From Phlegmacium glaucopus (taxonomy: Eukaryota; Basidiomycota; Agaricomycetes; Agaricales; Cortinariaceae): a DNA stretch of 64,000 nucleotides. Location of the stretch: NCBI GenBank assembly GCA_015039465.1, contig MU130381.1:405807-469806 (forward strand), given 5' to 3'. This document shows, piece after piece, positions 55,887 through 64,000 of the stretch. Numbering within the stretch: position 1 is the stretch's first letter; each line of letters opens with the position of its first letter. Both the position numbers and the translations under genes were made by a program. A model generated the notes under the pieces. The model saw only the letters and a program-made list of their open reading frames with translations. It was not told where the DNA came from and ran no database searches.

Positions 55887-56020
55887 TCCAATGTTATATG
55901 ATTGCAAGGACTCAGGCTGGTAAAGGTTATTTGTTCTTGTTGGTATTATCTCTTGCTTCGAAAAGAGCCTGATCAGCACACACCCCACGCTATCGTTTAA
56001 CACGGAGACACCATTTAATA
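55887..56020. promoter_or_regulatory. 134-bp divergent promoter (PTAR1-like and oligoribonuclease)
   Basis: The two start codons are only 134 bp apart, so both genes must share regulatory sequence. No specific site is called. The true N-terminus of the PTAR1-like gene could change this distance. Confidence 0.5.
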
Positions 56021-57082
56021 ATGCCCTCGAAACCTTTATATTTTACCGACGGGCCTTTGGTGTGGGTTGACTGTGAGATGACCGGCCTCAATCCCGGTAA
56101 AGACAAAATAATAGAGATAGCGGTGCGCGTTCTAGTGAACAAATGATATGCATTTTATGTTTCGACGACATTACAAGGTGTTGATCACGAATGGTAACCT
56201 CGAAATAGTTGATCCCGGAATCGAGTATGTGATACGGGTCGACAAGGAAGTTCTGGACGGGTTAGTGTCAACAATATATTTCATTCCTATCACTGAATCC
56301 AGAGAGAGAATAGAATGGACAGTTGGTGCACAGAGCACCATGGCCAAGTTCGTTTGGCTGTGGCATGCTCCTACATACCTTTTTAACTTCGTCCAGTCAG
56401 GTCTAACCCAAGCCTGCCTTGATTCTCCGCACACAATGCAGTTTGTAGCTGATGAAGTGCTGGAATATATCAAGAAATGGATTCCTAGGCAGAGGACTGG
56501 TGTACTTGCTGGCAACTCTGTTCATGTTGACCGAATTTTCCTCGCGGCGGAAATGCCAGCCGTTATTGACTGGCTTCATTATCGGTTCATCAACTCCTAC
56601 ATCATTGAAATTCTATTACTAACATATCCTGACTGTTAGCATTGTCGGTGAGTTGCGTGCAATTTGAACACGAAGCTTTGACCTCATGAAGATCAGATGT
56701 CTCTTCGATCAAGGTATGTTTGATATCGAATCACTGACCTGAAACCGCCTTAAAAGTTGTTATGAATAGGAATTATCACGTCGCTGGTATGCACACTCAG
56801 GAATTCCTCCAATTCCTGCCGAAAATAAACATCGGTAGGTTGCATCCCTTCTAGCCTTAGAATTCCTTCGATTTTATTACTACCAGTGCATTGGATGATA
56901 TAGTGGGATCAATTCAAGGTAATCTATTATTTTGACACGCTTAATCCCAGCCTTCATCTCTCTTCTAACTCCTGTCAGAGTTGCAATGGTACCGACAAAA
57001 TATCTTCGTTCCACCATCCACGATGTTGAGACGGCCTATCCACTCACCGACTTATTATGCGCAATCGTCTGGTCACACATGA
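56021..57082 (+). CDS. REX2: Oligoribonuclease (REXO2/REX2), DEDDh 3'-5' exonuclease
   Basis: Start [20 protein letters not shown] at 56021. Motif I is [20 protein letters not shown] (Asp and Glu). [20 protein letters not shown] follows, then [40 protein letters not shown] and [22 protein letters not shown], and the last motif [18 protein letters not shown] (catalytic His and Asp). Several short introns with minimal exons occur between 56640 and 56980. The enzyme degrades 2-5 nt RNAs, chiefly in mitochondria in eukaryotes. The stop is at 57080-57082. Confidence 0.9.
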
Positions 57083-57285
57083 GCCTCTCCAAAGCAGAGC
57101 TCAATTTTCTACAACTGACATTCAATTCAGTACCCGATCTTTTTCGTTGTTGAGTGATCGCCGTTCCCTCCCCTACTACATGATAGATAAATGCAAAAAG
57201 CCTCCGAATATTAACCGAGTTCAGTCCATCAATAATAAATATTATCAGCTAAGTTAGAAGTCCCAAAGTGTTCCCTGTATAGGAT

Positions 57286-59510
57286 TCAGAAAGAATCCCA
57301 GTCGAACACTAAAAAGAAACGCACAAACGCTGGGATCCCGTCCCGTTTACAACCCTCCATCATCTCCCGATTCCCCTGCAGGTTTGAGGTAATGAAAACT
57401 ACCTCAGCACCCCACGAATGATACGCCTCTTTGATGAGTTTCATAACATCTGGACGACCGCCTACAACAAAATATGTGATGATCCCCATCAAAGTCAATA
57501 ATTGATCATACCTCGTTTCTTGGAATCCCATAGTGTCATGCGCTCTGGCCCCAGGTTTCGCCTGATGAGGGATGATATCGTCGGCCCAAAAGTTTTTTCT
57601 TGATCTGAGCCTATCCAGATAAGATACCTATACGTTTTACTTGGTACATGAGTTGTCAAAATCAACGGAAACTAACAATCACCAGTCAGGATTCTATAAA
57701 TCGTTGACTGTTGAGTATATATAGTTGGTCTGAACCCTATATGAGAAACTTTCCTGTAGACATGTTGATAAAGATGCTCCAAGGCCTGTGCCGGTACAAA
57801 CTCGGATGCCCCGCTTGTAGAGGGTGGACGAATTAGAGACTCCGGCAAACTGGGGTAGTACAGTTAATTGAAGAACGCCGTCATTATGGCGTCATGTAGT
57901 GGAAAAACTGACCTTCACCTCCCTTGTCCAGAGATGGGTTGGTGGATCTTTCACTAGCGACTTAGTAAAATCTCCTTGGACACCGCAGATGAGGTAATGT
58001 TCTTTGGCGTCTTCTCCTTCTCTAACAGAAACTGATGAAATGAAACCGTATTTAACAAGGATGGAAGCATACGATATGATCCCGAATGCGTGGTATTCCA
58101 TGATAGAACTTCGGCCAATTCTCGCCAGGAGGCCTTGCTGCATGCCGCGTTCAAAACGGATGATGGCCACTTTCGGTGATGGCTATTTCTCGTAGTGTTT
58201 AATTTGTGCATGAATAAATTAAAAGAAGAGAAGCGCACTATTTCAATATCAACTTTCACTTCTCGAACAGTAAACCATGGAAGTATAACACTTGAATAGA
58301 ATGAATCGTGTTATTCATTAAAATCAAACTAATAACTCACAATATGGTCATGCCGAAAGCAAACCAAAAATCTTGCTGTCTGACGATATGTGAACGGTCG
58401 CGGATCCATGAATGGGTTTCCAGATCATAGCCATGCCCAAGTACAACAAAAATCCATGCTGAAATTTTTTGAGTTTTTTAACTGTCTTTTCATTTAAAGC
58501 ACGTCAGCTCACTGAATACAAGCCCTAGCCTTGTACAATAGCAAATTAATGCCGTTAATAAGAACTTTGGGCGGTTTCACGCACCATCCCATAAATCGGT
58601 GGCATCTCTCAAACACGCTAGCAAACAAAGGAGATCAGTCATAGCTTGCGGCCAGACGGAGAAAAACCGACTTATGATGTGCGTTCCGAATCCAAGGAAA
58701 TGCAGATATTATAGACACGCCAACAACGATGTTGGTCAGAACTCCCATGACTAAAGTGGAAATTAAATTCATCCTGTGTTCCTTCAGGATGACGATCACT
58801 TTGAAGAGTAACCAGAGGAATCCGGAAGTCGCACATCCCGAATGTATTCCACCGAGATGTTGTAACACAGATGTGCATGCCAGACGGAACTTCAATGGAG
58901 GCCACTTGAGGTCATCTTTAAAATCAAGCTCAAAAGAGAAAGAAAATTAAGGGCCTACCTTTGCAAAAAATATATTCACAAACAGGTATAGAAACCGTCC
59001 GAAAAGTTCATTTCGCACCAAGATGGCCATCAAGAAATTACCCAAGACCAGTGCACTAGTATATCTGCGTGGATACGTCCAGGTACCAGAAATCGTTAAA
59101 AACAGTCCTATGAGATTGAAAATCATGACGAAGGTGAAGAACTTTCTGCGAGAGAAAAAAGCGTTCAGTGAAATAGGATGGCTAAACATTTTTTACGGCT
59201 ACCGGTAGGTATTAAACCAAAGCCAAAATCGGATCCACCGACTTGGTCTATGTTCCAAACGCTTTCGTGGAGGTGGAAGCTCAACATTGATAAGTAACTT
59301 CGACACAGGACGACTCGGAGGTGGTAGCGGAGGAAGAGGCTTCTCCAATTGTGGTACATGCTGTATATTCAAAATTGGTACTGACGACGCAAAATCTGTC
59401 GCACGAGTTGAAGGTGTTGAATATAATATGGGTAGATGAATAGAGACAGAAAATCGTTCCTGTGAAACGATACCACCCTCCACATCGTCCAAGGGTGATG
59501 GTAGAGACAT
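57286..59510 (-). CDS. TmpA-like transmembrane flavoprotein/oxidoreductase
   Basis: Start MSLPSPLDDVEGGIVSQERF at 59510, with a Pro-rich cytosolic N-terminus (PLPPLPPPSRPVSKLL). The first intron joins WIRFWLWFNTYR to KFFTFVMIFNLIGLF. Membrane spans follow (ALVLGNFLMAILVRNELFGR, then KFRLACTSVLQHLGGIHSGC and GFLWLLFKVIVILKEH, then GVLTNIVVGVSIISAFPWIR). The soluble part reads KVAIIRFERGMQQGLLARIG, IMEYHAFGIIS, YLICGVQGDFTKSLV, IGSDQEKTFGPTIS and, across an intron, GGRPDVMKLIKEAYHSWGAE with VVFITSNLQGNREMMEGCKR. This matches the fungal family around Aspergillus TmpA, membrane flavoproteins linked to developmental signalling and often attached to adenylating enzymes. The electron donor and acceptor are unknown. 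Confidence 0.65.
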
Positions 59511-60788
59511 TGCCAGGATAACGATAGAATAAAGTCAGGGCTCAACCTACTGATAAATAGGCGTTATGAATGAGCGTGTTTGTACCTTCCCGGCTGCTAG
59601 TTTCAGTGAAGTGTGTTATCTCGGATCGGAAAAGGTAAATCAGAAAATTCCCTGGAGTGGATGGACGAAGGGGGGATGGGCGAATCCGTTCAACCAAGGT
59701 GATGGCGAACATTCCCATTTCGCATGAATAGATGCAGCGCAACACAATGCTTGAGTGAAGAGGTTGGTGAAAAGCATCATCAGCAGGAGATAAGGATTTC
59801 ATAATGTTGAAGTCTTTGGGATCCGGTACTCGTGAGGCTTGTCTTGAGGCGACGAGGGTTAAACATCTATGAATGTGATGTTTCAGCACCCCCAATGGGA
59901 CAAGTCCCTTCTGTTATCTGCTGAGACTGGACATTTCGTCACGAAGTAGCAAGATCTGTTGGTCCTGGAGAGAATAGCCATGGTGGAATGGTAGGGCCAA
60001 GTGCTCCGTTGAAATAGCCCGTCAGGATCTTCGAGTCTGACCATTGTACACAGCAAGAATTTCTTTAAAAAAGACGCCGGTGCGTGGGAGCCGTTTCATT
60101 CTCTCACCCACTAAGTAGGTACATTCTCTAAGCCAAGGTTGCACTATAATCAGAATGGCTGCGGAGAAATTCAAGGCCTGCAAGAAAGACGAGTGACCGT
60201 ATGCCAGGAGGTCGACAATCCGATTGTCGGTTTGCATTGCCTCGGATTGTGGTGTCGACCATATCATATATGAATATCGCCCGGGGTTTCAGAAACTCTG
60301 CTGGACATCTTCAGTTCCATCGAGAAGTCAGCGTGATGGATCTTTCACCAAACTATTGAGATCCTGTTGACGCAGGGGAGTTGATCGGAATTGATACCTT
60401 GGCCATGCCTCCGACAGCTGCCACCGTTGTAAGATGAAAAGTATACCTTCAACTGCCATTTCGCAACCAAGGGCTAAGAATACCAATGTACCTCCGACTA
60501 ACAGCACGCAAGTAATGCTGGAATGCTTGATACTGACAGCATGAACGATCATCGCCTTAAGACCAAACACCACGAGGGGCCGGTACGTTACTTTAATAAT
60601 ATCTGGCGAAGCAAAGGGCGGGCATAAACCGATGCTACCACGAGTTAGGGCTCGGAGTCAATATAAGAATTTCCAATTTAAGTAAGAGAATCACGTGCAC
60701 GGTGTATAGGAGATCCCTATTGGGGTTATGAAGGTGTAAGATAGAAGAAAAAAAAAAAGGTTGGAGTCACTTGCAATCGTTGTTCTCA
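59511..60788. other. Gene-poor stretch with minus-strand membrane-like frames
   Basis: Three minus-strand frames encode hydrophobic segments: VLLVGGTLVFLALGCEMAVE at about 60450-60510, LQALNFSAAILIIVQPWLRE at about 60130-60190, and SSIVLRCIYSCEMGMFAITL at about 59690-59750. They might be exons of a multi-span membrane protein, possibly broken. I could not splice them into one frame and do not name a family. The plus-strand promoter of the carbamoyl-phosphate synthetase lies at the right end, with an A-rich run at 60742-60759. Confidence 0.35.
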
Positions 60789-63700
60789 ATGAGCCTCTTT
60801 CGACTCCAGTCCATAGGGACGAGGAGTTTCGTTCGGCCATATGCTCGCTCATTTCATACAACTAGGGTAGCTTCTTTCGCTTTTTCACAAACAAAACCTC
60901 GATCTGCCGTTGCAGCCCCAGCAGTCGGTTCTTATGCACCCAAGGAAGGCGAACATACTCTCAATTCACCTTCAGAACTTGCTAGAAAAATATCCGCAAA
61001 AGTTCTTCCAAAAATTCCTCGTCCAAATGTGCAACGAGTCGTCGTTGTTGGTAGTGGCGGTTTGAGCATTGGACAGGCTGGAGAATTTGACTACTCAGGT
61101 TCTCAAGCATTGAAAGCCCTCAGTGAGGAAGGTGTCGAAGCCATACTCATAAATCCCAATATTGCAACGTGGCAGACTTCCCATCAGTTGGCTTCCGAAG
61201 TTTACTTCTTGCCAATTACACCTGATTATGTCGCATACGTTCTCGAGAAGGAACGTCCAGACGGTATCCTGCTTACTTTTGGCGGTCAAAGTGCTCTCAA
61301 TGTTGGAATTGAACTCGATCGAATGGGTGTGCTTGAACGGCTGGGTGTCAAGGTTCTAGGGACGCCTATCAGAACTCTTGAGGTTTCTGAGGATCGTGAC
61401 CTTTTTGTTCAGGCTTTGAAGGGTGAATGCTCGTCTTCATTCCACCCCGATGGCCTATTCTAATGGCTTCTTCTTTTTAGAAATTGATATACCTGTTGCA
61501 CAATCTACTGCTGTCTCTACTGTTAATGCTGCTTTGGATGCGGCTGAACAAATCGGTTATCCTGTCATTTTGCGAGCTGCGTTCACGCTCGGTGGTCTTG
61601 GTTCTGGCTTTGCCAATAATCCAGATGAACTACGGGATTTGTCTGCAAAAGGTTTAAGTCTGAGTCCTCAGGTTCTTATCGAACGTAGCATGAAAGGTTG
61701 GAAAGAGTTAGAATATGAAGTTGTTCGCGATGCCGCAGATGTAGGTATTTTGTTTTGTGCGGAAATACGCATATATGCTATATTTATACCATATCTTCGC
61801 AGAACACCATCATTTGTTGCAACATGGAGAATTTCGACCCTCTCGGAACACATACTGGCGATTCCATTGTCGTTGCACCCTCGCAGACATTGCCTGATGA
61901 TGAATATCACATGCTTCGAAGCGCTGCTCTCAAGGTTATCAGGCATTTGGGTGTTGTTGGTGAATGCAATATCCAATACGCGCTCAATCCTACTTCCAAA
62001 GAATATTGCGTCATTGAAGTGAACGCTCGGTAAGCCAATATCATCATCTTTAGGTTTATCGACCTTATAAGATATTTTTTCCAGTTTGAGTCGATCAAGG
62101 TTCGAATCGCATAAACGCTTTTTTTAGTTCCATCCTTTCTAAATTCCTCATATAGTGCTCTCGCTTCAAAGGCCACTGGGTATCCTCTTGCTTATACGGC
62201 TGCCAAGATCGCTTTAGGACACACTCTTCCCGAATTGCCTAACGCTGTCACAAAGACAACGACGGCTTGCTTTGAGCCTTCACTTGACTATATTGTGACC
62301 AAAATACCCAAATGGGACCTAGCGAAATTCTCCTCGCAGGTCAACAGAGAAGTTGGCTCTTCAATGAAATCCGTTGGCGAAGTCATGGCTATCGGACGTA
62401 CATTCGAAGAAAGTTTGCAGAAGGCCATTCGTCAAGTAGATCCTCGGTGGAAAGGATTCGAAGTTGTCATCGAGCCTGAGGACTTGGACAAGGCTTTGGC
62501 TCGTCCCACAGATATGAGGTTGTTCGCTATTGCCTATGCCATGTACAAGAAAAACTATACCGTCGACCGCATCCATGACTTGACCAAGATAGACAAGGTT
62601 AGCTGGTTATAGTTCTCGTTTATAAGCCATTAAGATCTAATGCTATCTATCAGTGGTACCTGTACAAGATCGATAATATCGTTCAGACTCACCATGCATT
62701 GAAGGCTGTTGGTTCCATCGAAAAAGTTGACCATGAACTCATGAAACGGGCCAAATGCATGGGCTTTGCCGATGCCCAAATTGCCGATCTTGTAACTTCG
62801 ACCGAAGACATCGTCCGCGCACACCGTAAATCACTCGGCATTACACCTTTCGTCAAGCGTATAGATACTCTCGCGGCTGAATATCCTGCACACACTAACT
62901 ACCTTTACACAACATATAATGCCTCTGAGCATGATGTTGAGTTTGAAGAACACGGAACCATGGTCCTCGGAAGCGGCGTGTACCGTATTGGAAGCAGCGT
63001 CGAGTTCGATTGGTGTGCTGTTACCTGTGCTCGCAAGCTTAGAGATATGGGGAAGAGGACAATCATGATTAACTATAACCCCGAAACTGTTTCTACCGAT
63101 TTTGATGAGGCCGACAGATTATACTTTGAAGAACTCGGCTATGAACGGGTTATGGATATCTACGAATTGGAACAGGCGCAGGGTGTCATTGTCAGCGTCG
63201 GCGGTAAGGGCATAGTTTCAACTTTAGGTATTCGCGTCCTCAAATTGGGTTTTCCAAGGTCAATTACCTCAGAACATTGCCCTTCGTCTGAAGCACAGTG
63301 GCGTTAATGTGTTGGGCACGGATCCTCAGCAGATCGATACCGCTGAGGATCGACACAAGTTCTCCTCTGTACTGGACAGGATTGGCGTAGATCAACCAGA
63401 ATGGACGGAAGCTACCTCTCTTGAAGCCGCCAAGGCCTTTGCTAACAAAGTTACGTAAGTTGAACTTTCATTCATTCTGAACCCCTTGCCAATGTCGAAT
63501 TAATCCTGGTTCTAGTTACCCCGTTCTAATCAGGCCGTCTTATGTCCTCTCGGGTGCTGCCATGAACGTCGTCTATGAGGAGTCTGCTCTCGAGTACAAC
63601 CTGTCTGCTGCGGCATCCGTTTCTCCATTGCACCCAGTTGTTATCACGAAATTCATTGATGGTGCACAAGAAATTGATATTGATGCTGTTGCACACAAGG

Positions 63701-64000
63701 GCAAGCTTCTAGTACATGCTGTCTCCGAACACGTTGAAAATGCTGGCGTACACTCTGGTGATGCGACTCTGGTCCTGCCTCCATACTCTTTGCCTCTTTA
63801 CGATATGGATCGCTTAAAGACCATCGCCGAAAAGGTCGCAGAGGCTTTCCAGATTTCTGGTCCATACAACATGCAGATTATTAGGAAACCTAGGAAGAAC
63901 CCCGAAGAGGAGGCCGAATTGAAAGTTATCGAGTGCAACTTGCGAGCTTCTCGTTCTTTCCCCTTTGTCTCGAAGGTTCTTGGATATAATTTCATCGATG
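60789..64000 (+). CDS. CPA2: Carbamoyl-phosphate synthetase large subunit, arginine-specific, mitochondrial (5' part)
   Basis: Exons are 60789-61422, 61481-61740, 61803-62029, 62085-62099, 62156-62597, 62654-63203, 63259-63454 and 63516 to beyond the window. The start [20 protein letters not shown] is basic, fitting a mitochondrial presequence. The protein has [40 protein letters not shown], the ATP-grasp [40 protein letters not shown] and [20 protein letters not shown], then the second half with [20 protein letters not shown] and [20 protein letters not shown]. No GATase or aspartate transcarbamylase is fused within the window, so this is the separate CPA2-type subunit that makes carbamoyl phosphate for arginine. 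One exon is only 15 nt. The gene is cut by the window edge. Confidence 0.93.

Overview
This is a nuclear segment from a filamentous basidiomycete, most likely an Agaricomycete mushroom. Nearly every gene is split by 45-60 nt GT-AG introns. The gene set is eukaryotic fungal: ERV14/cornichon, HRD3, a mitochondrial arginine-type carbamoyl-phosphate synthetase, an allantoate-permease-type MFS carrier and F-box proteins. The mobile elements are also of kinds common in mushrooms: RecQ/DUF6589 pairs, tyrosine-recombinase retroelements and copia.

The left third (1-21 kb) is a mobile-element graveyard. It opens with a DUF6589 gene and a RecQ-type helicase gene that converge and share one CTAG as their overlapping stop codons. 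A decayed tyrosine-recombinase retrotransposon (RT, RNase H, YR) follows, with a pair of 114-bp repeats. Next come GGTTC-rich terminal repeats, including a 1.6-kb hAT-like non-autonomous element with an 8-bp target duplication, then a truncated copia RT. At 15.5-21.0 kb lies an unusual minus-strand gene: many small phase-1 exons, including a three-exon cassette tandemly amplified four times, lead into a reverse transcriptase domain of the same family as the retroelement at 6-9 kb. Several of the elements carry CGA-to-TGA type nonsense changes, suggesting CpG decay.

From 21.6 kb the window is mostly host genes: an Asteroid/XPG-like nuclease, a tRNA-Leu(TAG) with a short intron, a conserved unknown, a 99-residue gene hidden in two exons, a peroxisomal 4CL-like acyl-CoA ligase divergent from an ALYREF/Yra1-like mRNA export adaptor, two tandem ERV14 cargo receptors, N-acetylglucosamine kinase, a GT49 glycosyltransferase, an MFS carrier, a D-2-hydroxyacid dehydrogenase, a coiled-coil unknown, a SAP-ankyrin protein, an F-box-like protein, a C2H2 zinc-finger protein, HRD3, a DEK_C/SWIB protein, a PTAR1-like prenyltransferase-alpha protein divergent from oligoribonuclease, a TmpA-like membrane flavoprotein and the 5' part of the carbamoyl-phosphate synthetase large subunit, which runs off the right edge. 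One recent insertion sits here: a 1,266-bp TRIM-type LTR element (34676-35941) with 221-bp LTRs and a perfect TTCGT target duplication.

The host genes do not form one pathway. Local themes are secretion and ER quality control (ERV14 pair, HRD3 with a UPRE-like TGACGTGG upstream, GT49) and small-molecule metabolism. Exon coordinates were derived by hand from splice consensus and reading-frame continuity; functional names rest on motif recognition, not on database searches.
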